Below, piece after piece: positions 44,088 to 53,945 of a stretch of 63,897 nucleotides of DNA (the stretch's first letter is position 1; every line of letters starts with the position of its first letter). A program made the position numbers and the translations under genes. This DNA comes from Firmicutes bacterium HGW-Firmicutes-15 (GTDB lineage: Bacteria; Bacillota; Syntrophomonadia; Syntrophomonadales; Syntrophomonadaceae). The stretch lies in the NCBI GenBank assembly GCA_002840245.1, contig PHAA01000020.1:1-63897 (forward strand), read 5' to 3'. Under the pieces are notes generated by a model that ran no database searches, had not been told where the DNA came from, and was given only the letters and a program-made list of their open reading frames with translations.

Positions 44088-45440
44088 ATGAGTACAGTGG
44101 GAAAAATTTTCATGTCAGATGTGCTAATCAGCAAATTGGATATACCACTGGCAAGCACGGTTAAAGTTAGAGTAGGCGTTAAAGTAGTAAGCAGCAAATT
44201 GGTTGTTAGAAATGGGAAACTAAGCAGTTACATGCTTTCCCCGCAATTAGCAAAAGCACTGTGTCTGAACAGAAGAAAACCCCTTCAAATCCGTTATGAC
44301 CAGGAAAAAGAAATGATTCATATTGGACCAACCATTGGAATTTTGGCTAGCTATTTACCTAACGAGCTTGAATTTAACCCTAAAAGCGTGCAAGCCGAGT
44401 TAATATTCTTAAGCAAAATTGGTCAACAATTACCGGCTCAAGTCTATTTCTTTACTTCCAGTTCAATTAACTGGACCAGCAAAACTGTTCGGGGATTTAT
44501 ATATCATCAGTTGAGTTCGGATCGAGGTATTTGGACATCCTCAGTTTATCCACTCCCAGATGTAGTATATGACCGTATATCCAGCCGTGCTGGCGAGGCT
44601 AGGCCGGGGATAAAGAATACCAAAAAGAAGCTGATGAATTTACAACATTTAAAATATTTTAATCCTTCTTTCCTTAATAAATGGAAAGTGCACAAATTAC
44701 TAGTTGCCAATGCTGACCTGATTCCCTATTTACCAGAGACACAATTATTAAACGCTTCTAGCATGAAAGATATGATGATGAGGCACAAAACTCTCTATTT
44801 GAAACCTTGTAATGGCAGTCAAGGTAATGGCATCATCAAGGTAATCTGCAATGATCAGGGCAAGCTTAAGTATACGGTCTATAGGAATGGAAGACATGCC
44901 GGGCATGCTGATAACACGACAGATTTTATGAAAAGAAGCCGGTTGGCCAGGAAAGGCAAGCCCTATATAGTCCAACAAGGCCTGAACCTGTCTACTTTTC
45001 ACGAATCACCATTTGATATTCGTATCATATATCAGAAAAACCACGAGGGCGAATGGAAGATAAGCAAACAGTTTGTACGGGTGGCACCCCGGGGAAGCAG
45101 CGTCGCTAATCTTAGCCGGGGAGGGACAGCTGAAACCAGCAAAAGAGTTTTTGCAAGCATCCTGAACAGAAATAAGAAACTGATTGAAGAGAAACATGAG
45201 GAGTTAAGAAATCTGTGTAGTATGGTGGCAGTTACCCTGGAATCGTCTAGTAAGAAGCTATATGGTGAGTTAGGGCTAGATATTGGCATAGATAAAGGGG
45301 GAAACTTCTGGTTGATCGAAGTAAATTCCAAACCCCGCAAAACTACTGAAACCGAGTTGTCTCAGGGTATCGTCCGCAATACCTTTAGAAGACCCTTGCA
45401 ATATGCTATTCACCTGGCCGGTTTCCAAAATCGCCAATAA
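44088..45440 (+). CDS. YheC/D-type ATP-grasp protein, copy 2
   Basis: 450 residues from ATG 44088 (GTAGGAGTAGA upstream). Same plan as copy 1: N-terminal beta domain, DRGIWTSSVYPLPDVVYDRI, ATP-grasp with LYLKPCNGSQGNGIIKV, YIVQQGLNLSTFHESPFDIRIIYQKN and YGELGLDIGIDKGGNFWLIEVNSKP. Tandem, overlapping-in-function copies suggest a heteromeric or stepwise ligase producing a peptide polymer for the spore surface; inferred. Confidence 0.85.
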   Translation: MSTVGKIFMSDVLISKLDIPLASTVKVRVGVKVVSSKLVVRNGKLSSYMLSPQLAKALCLNRRKPLQIRYDQEKEMIHIGPTIGILASYLPNELEFNPKSVQAELIFLSKIGQQLPAQVYFFTSSSINWTSKTVRGFIYHQLSSDRGIWTSSVYPLPDVVYDRISSRAGEARPGIKNTKKKLMNLQHLKYFNPSFLNKWKVHKLLVANADLIPYLPETQLLNASSMKDMMMRHKTLYLKPCNGSQGNGIIKVICNDQGKLKYTVYRNGRHAGHADNTTDFMKRSRLARKGKPYIVQQGLNLSTFHESPFDIRIIYQKNHEGEWKISKQFVRVAPRGSSVANLSRGGTAETSKRVFASILNRNKKLIEEKHEELRNLCSMVAVTLESSSKKLYGELGLDIGIDKGGNFWLIEVNSKPRKTTETELSQGIVRNTFRRPLQYAIHLAGFQNRQ

Positions 45441-45669
45441 ATATTCCTGTCCCAAAATACAAGATTGCAATATGCTATAATATGGAAAACCATTGGCGCT
45501 TAGATGAACTTATGGTATGCCTGTGTAAAAACAGGTTTATTTCCATGAGGAGTTGTGCTCGTCTCCTTAAAGTGCACATAATCAAATAATGTGATTTTCT
45601 GTTTTATAAATAAATGGCTCAGTGGTAATATATATTTGAGAAAAAAGATAACTGGAAAGGAGAATAGTT

Positions 45670-46818
45670 ATGAATGAAGGACGGAGAAAATCAAAAGCAC
45701 TTAAAACATCGTTGATATTAACTTTGGTGGTTTTACTGGCGGGCACCCTGTTTGTTTTTAAGAATAATTTTTTTATGGCTAATGCCGAACAGGATAAATA
45801 CTTGCCATCTAGTATTGCCAGCCCAGTCATTATAGGGCCAACCAATATAGCCGATATGGTGGAAAAGGTAAGCCCTGCCGTGGTAAATATAGAAACGAGT
45901 GCAGTTGTAGGTAGTGCTAATGATGCTTTTATAAATGATCCATTTTTCCGGCAGTTTTTCGGTAACAACGCTCCTAAACCACGGCAAAACGTACAGAAGG
46001 GCATTGGGACTGGCTTTATTATAAGTGCTGATGGATATGTCCTTACCAACCAGCACGTCATAGATAACGCTACGACGATTACTGTCAAAATTGCTGGCAG
46101 CGAGAGCAACTATCCAGCCAAAGTGGTAGGGCAGGACTATGAGTTGGATTTGGCTGTTTTGAAAATTGACGCAAATAGAGAGTTCACACCTATGGTATTA
46201 GGTGACTCCAACCAAATTAGGGTAGGGGAGTGGGTAGTTGCCATTGGTAACCCCTACGGTCTGGATCATACGGTTACGGTGGGAGTGGTGAGCGCCAAAG
46301 GTAGGCCAATGAACATTGAAAACCGGCCTTACAAGAATTTAATCCAGACAGATGCAGCTATTAATCCCGGAAATAGTGGTGGCCCGCTATTGAATACTCA
46401 GGGACAGGTAATTGGTATAAATACTGCTGTGAACGCACAGGCACAGGGAATTGGTTTCGCTATTTCAGTAAATACTGCTAAGGATATAATTAACGAGCTA
46501 ATTCAGAAAGGCAAAGTTACACGTCCCTATATAGGAGTTTTACTCCCGGTTATGGATGCCAATTTGGAAGCTGGCAATCTCATTCCCAGTTCCGGGGTTA
46601 TTGTATCTGATGTTGTACCTGGGGGGCCAGCAGAGAAAGCCGGCATTAGGAAAAACGACGTGATTATCGGCCTAAACGATACTCAGGTTGGCAATTATGA
46701 TCAGTTGCAGGAATTTTTAAAGACCCAGCAAGTCAGCGCCGTGATTACGGTTCATTTAATGAGGGGAGGTATTCCCCTCGCTTTACCGTTGACTCTAGCA
46801 GAAAAGCCATCATTATAA
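45670..46818 (+). CDS. HtrA/DegP-like serine protease with PDZ domain
   Basis: 382 residues. A signal anchor (SLILTLVVLLAGTLFVF) puts the body outside the membrane. Trypsin-like domain with triad in LTNQHVI (His), LDLAVLKI (Asp) and NPGNSGGPL (Ser), then one PDZ domain (VVPGGPAEKAGIRKNDVIIGLND). Envelope quality-control protease of the S1C family. ATG 45670 behind GGAAAGGAG. A TATGCTATAAT extended -10 at ~45471-45481 may be its promoter. Confidence 0.9.
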   Translation: MNEGRRKSKALKTSLILTLVVLLAGTLFVFKNNFFMANAEQDKYLPSSIASPVIIGPTNIADMVEKVSPAVVNIETSAVVGSANDAFINDPFFRQFFGNNAPKPRQNVQKGIGTGFIISADGYVLTNQHVIDNATTITVKIAGSESNYPAKVVGQDYELDLAVLKIDANREFTPMVLGDSNQIRVGEWVVAIGNPYGLDHTVTVGVVSAKGRPMNIENRPYKNLIQTDAAINPGNSGGPLLNTQGQVIGINTAVNAQAQGIGFAISVNTAKDIINELIQKGKVTRPYIGVLLPVMDANLEAGNLIPSSGVIVSDVVPGGPAEKAGIRKNDVIIGLNDTQVGNYDQLQEFLKTQQVSAVITVHLMRGGIPLALPLTLAEKPSL

Positions 46819-46863
46819 AAGGGAAACAGAAATACTTGGCGAAGTTATCGTAATAGAGACAAA

Positions 46864-46902
46864 AAGTAAGGTGGGGTAAGGTTGGACAACCCTGCCTTAC
46901 TT
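46864..46902. terminator. Hairpin after the HtrA gene
   Basis: AAGTAAGGTGGGG (46864-46876) pairs imperfectly with CCCTGCCTTACTT (46890-46902); no T run follows, so termination is uncertain. Confidence 0.5.
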
Positions 46903-46966
46903 ATCAGTAAGTTATATTTGTAATTCAATTATTTGCTTCTATATAGAAAGAAAAGGAGGTTGAACT

Positions 46967-48058
46967 TTGGACAAATTGAGCAGAATCGGAGTGCTAACCG
47001 GGGGAGGAGACTGCCCTGGTCTTAATGCTGTAATACGAGCTGTTACCAAATCCGCAATAAGTAAATATGGGATGGAAGTAGTCGGTTTCCTGGATGGTTT
47101 TAAGGGATTGGTTGAGAACAGCTATATTCATCTCGATTTAAAAACGATTTCGGGAATAGGATACCGGGGTGGAACGATATTAGGAAGCAGCAATCGCGAT
47201 GATCCTTTTAATTTCCTAAGTTTCAAGGATGGTCAGGAGATATTCTCGGATCAATCTGATCGGGCAATATCTCACCTTAATGACCTAGGTTTGGATGGCC
47301 TTATTGTTATAGGGGGAGACGGGAGTTTATCCATTGCTGACCGTTTCCATGAAAAAGGAATTAATATAGTTGGCGTTCCTAAGACCATTGACAACGATCT
47401 GTCGGCCACTGATGTAACTTTTGGGTTTAATACTGCAGTTGATACTGCTTCTGAAGCTTTGGACCGTCTACACACTACGGCTGAATCCCATCATCGGGTT
47501 ATGATACTGGAAGTTATGGGACGCTATGCCGGTTGGATTGGCCTTCATGCTGGTATATCCGGGGGAGCGCATGTAATTTTGATACCAGAAATACCCTATC
47601 GGATTGAGAGTATAATCAACAAAATACGCCAGCGGCAGTGGCATGATAAAAAGTTCAGTATTATTGTTGTAGCTGAGGGGGCAAAACCATTAGGCGGGGA
47701 ACTGGTGATACAAAAACTGGTTCCTGAAAGCCATGATCCTATCAGACTAGGTGGGGTTGGTAATCAACTAGCCCAGCAAATAGAGAAACTAAGTAATATA
47801 GAAACCCGTGTGACGGTTTTGGGTCATTTACAGAGAGGGGGTTCCCCCATCCCATACGATAGAATACTATCTGTTAGGTATGGAGTTGCTGCGGTTGAGG
47901 CCCTGGTAAATGGAGATTATGGTACAATGGTAAGTCTACAGGGTCAGAATATTGTTACCGTTCCCATTCATGAGGCTATAAAAGAACAAAAAAAGGTTAA
48001 CCCTAAAAGTGATATGGTGGAAGCAGCCAGAGCCATTGGCATCAGTTTTGGTGATTAA
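46967..48058 (+). CDS. pfkA: 6-phosphofructokinase with mixed ATP/PPi signature
   Basis: 363 residues. LTGGGDCPGLNAVIRA is the phosphate-binding start. The diagnostic sites are mixed: GGDGS (116-120) has Gly, as in ATP enzymes, but PKTIDND (138-144) has Lys where E. coli has Gly, as in PPi enzymes. This combination is typical of group III PFKs, so donor choice needs an assay. MGRYAGWIGLHAG and the C-terminal LGHLQRGGSPIPYDR are normal. It converts fructose 6-phosphate to the bisphosphate in glycolysis. TTG 46967 behind AAAGGAGG. Confidence 0.88.
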   Translation: MDKLSRIGVLTGGGDCPGLNAVIRAVTKSAISKYGMEVVGFLDGFKGLVENSYIHLDLKTISGIGYRGGTILGSSNRDDPFNFLSFKDGQEIFSDQSDRAISHLNDLGLDGLIVIGGDGSLSIADRFHEKGINIVGVPKTIDNDLSATDVTFGFNTAVDTASEALDRLHTTAESHHRVMILEVMGRYAGWIGLHAGISGGAHVILIPEIPYRIESIINKIRQRQWHDKKFSIIVVAEGAKPLGGELVIQKLVPESHDPIRLGGVGNQLAQQIEKLSNIETRVTVLGHLQRGGSPIPYDRILSVRYGVAAVEALVNGDYGTMVSLQGQNIVTVPIHEAIKEQKKVNPKSDMVEAARAIGISFGD

Positions 48059-48103
48059 TAACACCTAGCAAATAGGCTACAAATAACGGGGGGGATTGGT
48101 GAA

Positions 48104-48982
48104 GTGAAAATGATTGCTGTACTGGGTGCCGGAATCATGGGAGCAGGTATTGCCCAGGTTGCTGCAGAGGCCGGTTATTCAGTAATACTGCGTGATTTAC
48201 AGAACTCACTGGTCAGAGATGGCCTCACTACAATAGAAAACAACCTGGATAAAAGGATAATAAAGGGTGAACTGAATAAAGATATGCGGTCAGCAATACT
48301 GAATCGAATTCATGGCACCATTGATTTAGCCGAATTAAAAGACGTTGATCTGGTGATTGAGGCAGTAGTTGAAAATATCGCGGTTAAGAAGCAGATTTTC
48401 ACAGAGTTAGACAATATCTGCTCGGAAGATACTATCCTGGCTACTAATACCTCATCTTTGTCAATTACGGAGATCGCTTCTTCCACTAGAAGCGCCGACA
48501 GAATACTGGGCCTACATTTCTTGAATCCGGTATCACAAATGAAACTGGTAGAGATAGTAAAAGGAATGGAAACCTCAGATGCGACAGTTAATATAGCCTG
48601 TGAGTTCGTATCCAGGATAGGCAAAGAATATCTGGTCGTGAACCGTGAAAGTCCAGGGTTCATTGTCAATCGAATATTGGTTCCTTACATAAATGAGGCA
48701 ATTTTTGTTTATGGAGAAGGCCTGGCTGATCAGGCAAGCATTGATAAAGCTATGAAACTGGGTGCCGGTATGACTATGGGGCCCCTTGAAATGGCTGACA
48801 TGATTGGTCTAGATACTCTTTATGCTGTCCTATTAGTATTCTACAATGAATTTAGAGATCCTAAGTATAGGCCGCACACAGTACTTTCAACTATGATTAG
48901 GGCCGGATATTTAGGTAAGAAGTCCGGCAGAGGGTTTTACAATTATGAATCCCAAATGCCGTACAAAGAAGGAGGATTTTAA
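48104..48982 (+). CDS. 3-hydroxybutyryl-CoA (3-hydroxyacyl-CoA) dehydrogenase
   Basis: 292 residues. NAD-binding GAGIMGAGIAQVAAEAGY, catalytic His in LGLHFLNPVSQMKLVEIV, and SPGFIVNRILVPYINEAIFVYGEG are family hallmarks. It interconverts 3-hydroxyacyl-CoA and acetoacetyl-CoA in butyrate formation or oxidation. Start GTG 48104 or ATG 48110. It stands 45 bases after pfkA and directly before a membrane protein; no other beta-oxidation genes are near. Confidence 0.92.
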   Translation: MKMIAVLGAGIMGAGIAQVAAEAGYSVILRDLQNSLVRDGLTTIENNLDKRIIKGELNKDMRSAILNRIHGTIDLAELKDVDLVIEAVVENIAVKKQIFTELDNICSEDTILATNTSSLSITEIASSTRSADRILGLHFLNPVSQMKLVEIVKGMETSDATVNIACEFVSRIGKEYLVVNRESPGFIVNRILVPYINEAIFVYGEGLADQASIDKAMKLGAGMTMGPLEMADMIGLDTLYAVLLVFYNEFRDPKYRPHTVLSTMIRAGYLGKKSGRGFYNYESQMPYKEGGF

Positions 48983-48984
48983 TC

Positions 48985-49815
48985 ATGACTTATAAACCTT
49001 TAAAGTCATATGGTGGCTGGGTTGGATTGATATTAGGACTGTTGATCTTTGGTTTTACGATATGGGGTATAAATTTTGCACTGGATGATAGTGATCGTAC
49101 CTTAAGAATTATCTTATATGTGCCAACCTATCTTTTCTTAATTATTTATATCTATTTAATAATAGGTGCTTTTAATATGAGGTACAAAATCGAAGAGGAT
49201 GCTTTAGTAATAATCTGGGGGTTTTACAAAAAAAGGATTGAGTGGGAGCAATTTAATGAAATCTTTGAAGTCAAAGGGGAGCCAAATCTCTTTCCATTTC
49301 TAACTGCAGCCTGGCCGGGTTATATGGTCGGTTTGTATTCTGGTAAAGCATTCGGATCTATTCGCATGTTTGCTACTCATATCCAGAACGGCTTCATTTA
49401 TATAAAGGCTAAAAATGCTTTGTTAGGAATTACCCCGGCAGACCAGAAAATGGTTGAAATACTGCTAAACAAAACGGGAAAAAGTTTGCAAACTATTGAC
49501 ATGGACAAAATGTCTCACGAACAAAAAGGTGAATCTATAAAGGAAGATCACTTTTTTAACCTCTACCATAAATTAAACGTTATTTTCCTGGTAGTATTTG
49601 CTGCATATCTGGGGATCTTTTTCCCGGGTTCCGGTGCTCCAAAATTCGTCATTCTATTATTGGTTCTGGCCTTGGCTCTGTTTATATTTAATGTAAGCAA
49701 CGCAAAACGGCTTTACCAATTCAGTTCCCAGGGTGCCAACACTACATTGCTGGTTGGACTAGCTGTAACCGGGATATTTATGATACTATCATTATTTGGA
49801 GTTAGTTTAAGGTAG
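48985..49815 (+). CDS. Membrane protein with bacterial PH-like domain
   Basis: 276 residues. Two hydrophobic helices at the N-terminus (WVGLILGLLIFGFTIWGI; LFLIIYIYLIIGAF), a PH-like domain in the middle (YKIEEDALVIIWGFYKKRIEWEQFNEIFEVKGE), and three helices at the C-terminus. PH-like membrane proteins of this type are common in Firmicutes; role unknown. Two bases after the dehydrogenase stop, with GGAGG inside the end of that gene. Confidence 0.75.
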   Translation: MTYKPLKSYGGWVGLILGLLIFGFTIWGINFALDDSDRTLRIILYVPTYLFLIIYIYLIIGAFNMRYKIEEDALVIIWGFYKKRIEWEQFNEIFEVKGEPNLFPFLTAAWPGYMVGLYSGKAFGSIRMFATHIQNGFIYIKAKNALLGITPADQKMVEILLNKTGKSLQTIDMDKMSHEQKGESIKEDHFFNLYHKLNVIFLVVFAAYLGIFFPGSGAPKFVILLLVLALALFIFNVSNAKRLYQFSSQGANTTLLVGLAVTGIFMILSLFGVSLR

Positions 49816-49903
49816 GCATGAACCCATGCCCAATAAAATATGTTGACCATAATAATTATTATGTAAACCAATATTTATTATGTATTAAGGAAGGACAGAT
49901 AAT

Positions 49904-50968
49904 ATGCAATTAGGACTAATCGGAATGCCCCAGGTAGGTAAAACTACATTATTTGAACTTCTAACTGGAACCACGGACAAAGGTAACAGTCAGGGGAAAA
50001 CCAATACTGCCATTGCCCGGGTACCAGATGAGAGAATTGATTATTTATCAGGGGTTTTTAAACCTAAGAAGACAACCTACGCACAGCTAGAGCTAATAGA
50101 TATACCTGGTCTAATGCCTGGTGCGGAAAAGAGTGCCACTGTTTTTCTGGATACAGTTCGTAAAGCAGATGCCTTATTACATGTAGTCAGACTCTTCAAT
50201 GATGAATCTATACCTTTTATCTATGACTCAATTGATCCCATCCGGGATATTGAAACCATTAGCTATGAACTTTTACTTTCAGATCTAGACCTTATAGAAA
50301 AAAGAATCGATAGGATTAATAAAAACAAGAAGAGGAGTCTAATGCTCAAGGAGTTAGGATTATTGATAAGGCTAAAAGATGCTTTAGGAGATGAAAAGCC
50401 AATTTCATCAGTTGATATTGATAATGAAGAACAGGAAATAATGAGCACCTACCAATTTCTTACTAACAAACCACTGCTGCTTTGTTTAAATCTAAATGAA
50501 AACGATATAAAAAGTGGCCAGTATCCCAAGAAAGAGGATGTCGTCAGGTATGGACAAGAACAGCAAATCCCAGTAGTAGAAGTAGCCGCGAGTATTGAAA
50601 AGGAAATATCTGAACTAGAACCAGATGAGAAAGATATATTTCTGGAAGAGCTTGGAATAACCGAAACCGGGTTGGTGAAGATTAGTCGTACTATGTATAA
50701 ACGCTTAGGTCTGATTTCCTTTTTCACGGTTGGGGAGGACGAAGTAAAGGCATGGACTATTGAGGCCGGCACCAGTGCTCGAAAAGCAGCCAGCAAAATC
50801 CATTCGGACATTGAAAGAGGATTCATCAGGGCTGAAGTAGTTGATTACCAGGTGTTCGTGGAATTAGGCAGTATGTCAGCCGTAAAAGAAAAAGGCCTAT
50901 TTCGATTAGAAGGCAAAGAATATGTGGTTAAGGACGGCGAAATTGTTCATTTTAGATTCAATGTCTAA
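49904..50968 (+). CDS. YchF/OLA1-like GTPase with TGS domain
   Basis: 354 residues. P-loop GMPQVGKTTLFELLTG, DIPGLMPGAEKS (G3-like), and CLNLNEND, the NxxE that gives YchF its ATP preference. A coiled helical region (residues ~125-165) and a C-terminal TGS domain (LISFFTVGEDEVKAWTIEAGTSARKAA) complete the family order. Slightly diverged in the P-loop compared with canonical YchF. Likely ribosome or stress-linked ATPase. Confidence 0.85.
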   Translation: MQLGLIGMPQVGKTTLFELLTGTTDKGNSQGKTNTAIARVPDERIDYLSGVFKPKKTTYAQLELIDIPGLMPGAEKSATVFLDTVRKADALLHVVRLFNDESIPFIYDSIDPIRDIETISYELLLSDLDLIEKRIDRINKNKKRSLMLKELGLLIRLKDALGDEKPISSVDIDNEEQEIMSTYQFLTNKPLLLCLNLNENDIKSGQYPKKEDVVRYGQEQQIPVVEVAASIEKEISELEPDEKDIFLEELGITETGLVKISRTMYKRLGLISFFTVGEDEVKAWTIEAGTSARKAASKIHSDIERGFIRAEVVDYQVFVELGSMSAVKEKGLFRLEGKEYVVKDGEIVHFRFNV

Positions 50969-50993
50969 ATAAGAGCACAATACATAATAAAGA

Positions 50994-51030
50994 TTAGGGG
51001 GTCCACTTGCGCAGCAGGTGGACCCCCTAT
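50994..51030 (+). terminator. Hairpin after the YchF-like gene
   Basis: TAGGGGGTCCACTTGC (50995-51010) pairs with GCAGGTGGACCCCCTA (51014-51029) apart from one wobble; very stable, T run weak. Confidence 0.75.
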
Positions 51031-51153
51031 CGCTTATTCAAGGGCCTTAAAATTATGTCAATAATTACACGTAATCATGATAGAGCATTTTGCACCTAGT
51101 ATTTTAATATTTCATATCATGAACTATCAATAAAATACAAATGGAGTTTACAG

Positions 51154-52323
51154 ATGAGCAAAACATTAACAAAACATAAGGATGAATCTACTAATAAACC
51201 TAAAGCGGTAGTCGGTGTTCTTACTACACCGAAAAATAATCAAAAATATCCACTGCCTTCTGGAAAAAGTGCCAAATTTAATCAAGAGATGATTATCGCA
51301 GCTCGTAATATAGGGATATTAATGTATTGCTTTTATCCCGAGGACATTAAATGGCCTGAAAGGAGAATTGTAGGCCACACCTATGTAAACCAAGGCAATA
51401 AGGGTAAATGGATCAGAGACCTGTTTCCATTGCCTGACATAGTATACAACCGTCTTAGCTTTAGAAAGCATGAGGGTGAAAAGAAGGTGCAGGCTTTACT
51501 CGCCAAACTGGAGAAAGAACCGCAAATATACCTGTTTAATTCGCGTTTTTTGAATAAATGGGAGGTTCATCATAGTCTGAGCCAGAATCCCTTATCAGTA
51601 GATTTAGTGCCTGATTCAAAGATGTTTAACATGGAAAACCTGAATAAGATGTTGAGCGAGTATCAATCGGTATTCGTTAAACCAACAAGCAGCAGCATTG
51701 GCAAAGGGATTATTAAAGTAGAGCGCAGATCGAATTCGCGATATTTTTACTATAAATCTGCGGCATCGAACCTTGGATGGAAGAGCTGTAGTTCAGCTAA
51801 CCAGTTGTACCTAAATCTCAAAAAAGTAATAGGCCCTGAAGATAAATATATGATTCAAAAAGCTATAGACCTTGCAACTCTCGAAAGTAGAGTTTTTGAC
51901 TTGCGAACTGAGGTGCAGAAAAATGGGCAGGGCCAATGGGTTTTAATCGGGGTGGGGGTACGAGTTGCTGCCCGAGGGAAATATGTTACCCATGTACCAA
52001 ATGGAGGTTCCAAAGCGGTATATAAAGATGTGATAGATAAGGTTTTTGGTCATTCGCAAAAAATAAAACAGAATCTAGGCAGTCAATTAGAGTATATCTG
52101 CCAAGTCGCACCCCGAGTTCTGGAAGAAAGCCTGGACATTTCTCTGGGAATTCTTTCGATTGATATCGGCATTGATAAAAGCGGAATAATGCAGATAATA
52201 GAAGTGAATTCTAAGCCCGCCGGTTTTGACGAGGATGACATTCGCAGACAACACGTGGAAAATCTGAATAAGTATTTTCTCTATATTGTTAACTCATTAA
52301 ATATGATCCAGAGAAAGGGTTAG
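51154..52323 (+). CDS. YheC/D-type ATP-grasp protein, copy 3
   Basis: 389 residues. Lacks the N-terminal beta domain of copies 1 and 2 and starts with the VVGVLTTPKNNQKYP segment. KGKWIRDLFPLPDIVYNRL, FVKPTSSSIGKGIIKVERR and LSIDIGIDKSGIMQIIEVNSKPAG mark the YheC/D and ATP-grasp parts. It is two bases before an amidoligase gene, an arrangement predicted to build peptide-like polymers or tags. Confidence 0.85.
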   Translation: MSKTLTKHKDESTNKPKAVVGVLTTPKNNQKYPLPSGKSAKFNQEMIIAARNIGILMYCFYPEDIKWPERRIVGHTYVNQGNKGKWIRDLFPLPDIVYNRLSFRKHEGEKKVQALLAKLEKEPQIYLFNSRFLNKWEVHHSLSQNPLSVDLVPDSKMFNMENLNKMLSEYQSVFVKPTSSSIGKGIIKVERRSNSRYFYYKSAASNLGWKSCSSANQLYLNLKKVIGPEDKYMIQKAIDLATLESRVFDLRTEVQKNGQGQWVLIGVGVRVAARGKYVTHVPNGGSKAVYKDVIDKVFGHSQKIKQNLGSQLEYICQVAPRVLEESLDISLGILSIDIGIDKSGIMQIIEVNSKPAGFDEDDIRRQHVENLNKYFLYIVNSLNMIQRKG

Positions 52324-52325
52324 CT

Positions 52326-53942
52326 ATGATTTTAGGTATTATCCATAAATCGAATCAAATGTCAGCGACCATTCTGAGTCACCTAGAAAGCAGTGGCAGT
52401 ATTATTAGCTGTAAGGAAGAAATTATTGACGAAACTGTTTATCTAAACATTTTAGCCCGGTGTGGAAGTTCTGATCGTGAGTATATAGTAAATAGCCCGC
52501 AAGCCATTGCAAACAGTTTAGACCTCAACTTCATCCAGCAAATACTAAGCATTAATGGTATTAAGCATGAAAATGCCGCTGGAGATATTATTAACCGAGA
52601 GTATGATGTTTTGGTGTTTGAAATGTCAACAATATCAGTCAAACAAAAGATATATGGAAAGGCAGCCGCTCAGATAAAATATATCGAAGAAGATCAGTGT
52701 AAAAAGGTTGCCGATCTTGCTAAACGAGTAATTTATTTAATGGGTCTTGACTATGGCATGGTCAAAATTGCTATTACAGGAGCAAGAAAAACAAGGGTTT
52801 TATCAGTGAATACATCTCCCCTGATTAGAGAAAAGGATATAAAGACCCTACTGCGAAAATTAGACAGAATAATTAGTAATATTGAAGGGATGGAGAGCCA
52901 AGAAGTCAAGATGGGAGCCGATCCAGAGTTTATGTTGGCCAATGCCACAAATGGCAGGATGATTCCAGCATCTCAGTTCTTTCCCCGCGAGGGAACTGTG
53001 GGCTGCGACAATATACGGATACCGAGCCGTCAGCAACGACCGGTAGCCGAGCTAAGGCCCAAACCAGACTATTCTCCCTTACAGTTATTATCAAACCTTA
53101 AACAGGCATTATACTCTGCTAGCACACTCTCTCCCTATAGAAATATTAAATGGTTGGCAGGGAGCCAACCTTTCGGCGGTTACTCCATCGGTGGCCATAT
53201 CCATTTTAGTAATGTTAACTTGAACAATCATATATTAAGAGCTTTGGATAATTATGTAGGTTTGCCCCTGTTTCTTATTGAAAATCAAATAACAGCAGTT
53301 AAGAGGCGAAAGAAATATGGGTTTCTGGCAGATTACCGGACCAAGGATTATGGTGGCTTCGAGTACCGCACCCCTGGAAGCTGGCTGGTTTCACCTGAGA
53401 TTACCACAGCAGCGTTCTGCTTGGGTAAAATTGTAGCCAGTAATTATTTGCACTTAACCCGTAATTGTTTTATTGCCGTTGACGCCCAAAGAGCCTTTTA
53501 CGAGGGGGATCAGGACTACTTAAGGCCCTTATTCAAGGACATTTGGGCAGATATTCAGAATTTAAGCATGTATAACAGTTTTTCTGAAGAGCTGCAATTT
53601 ATCGCCAATATGATACAGAATGATATAAATTGGGATGAAAGAGTCGATATTCGCAAAACCTGGGGAATAACTAATGTTAGTCGTAGGGAGTATAAAAATG
53701 CCAAAGTGCCAATTAATGCTACAACTAGTTCAAGTATTAATTCAAATCCTGATCGTGCCAGTACCAGCGCCACCAGACGTCCCCCTATAAATTCCATTCG
53801 TAATAGTAATCCTCAACCTTCACTACGGACTGTGAACTCCGAGAATAATAATGGTAATAACCGGGACAGGAGAAGTGGCAGTTCCATTCGTACATCTAAT
53901 TCAGGTCCAGTTTTTACATCAACACATAACTTCCATAATTAG
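52326..53942 (+). CDS. ATP-grasp-like half fused to phiEco32-type COOH-NH2 ligase
   Basis: 538 residues. Residues 1-190 look like a degenerate ATP-grasp/RimK-like part (VNTSPLIREKDIKTLL). From GADPEF (197-202) to ~440 is a glutamine-synthetase-fold COOH-NH2 ligase of the phage phiEco32 type, with VAELRPKP, GGYSIGGHIHFSN and GGFEYRTPGSWL. The last ~90 residues are a low-complexity Ser/Asn/Arg tail. The enzyme is predicted to join amines to carboxylates. Coupling with the YheC/D gene two bases upstream indicates one pathway, plausibly at the spore surface. Confidence 0.82.
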   Translation: MILGIIHKSNQMSATILSHLESSGSIISCKEEIIDETVYLNILARCGSSDREYIVNSPQAIANSLDLNFIQQILSINGIKHENAAGDIINREYDVLVFEMSTISVKQKIYGKAAAQIKYIEEDQCKKVADLAKRVIYLMGLDYGMVKIAITGARKTRVLSVNTSPLIREKDIKTLLRKLDRIISNIEGMESQEVKMGADPEFMLANATNGRMIPASQFFPREGTVGCDNIRIPSRQQRPVAELRPKPDYSPLQLLSNLKQALYSASTLSPYRNIKWLAGSQPFGGYSIGGHIHFSNVNLNNHILRALDNYVGLPLFLIENQITAVKRRKKYGFLADYRTKDYGGFEYRTPGSWLVSPEITTAAFCLGKIVASNYLHLTRNCFIAVDAQRAFYEGDQDYLRPLFKDIWADIQNLSMYNSFSEELQFIANMIQNDINWDERVDIRKTWGITNVSRREYKNAKVPINATTSSSINSNPDRASTSATRRPPINSIRNSNPQPSLRTVNSENNNGNNRDRRSGSSIRTSNSGPVFTSTHNFHN

Positions 53943-53945
53943 CGC

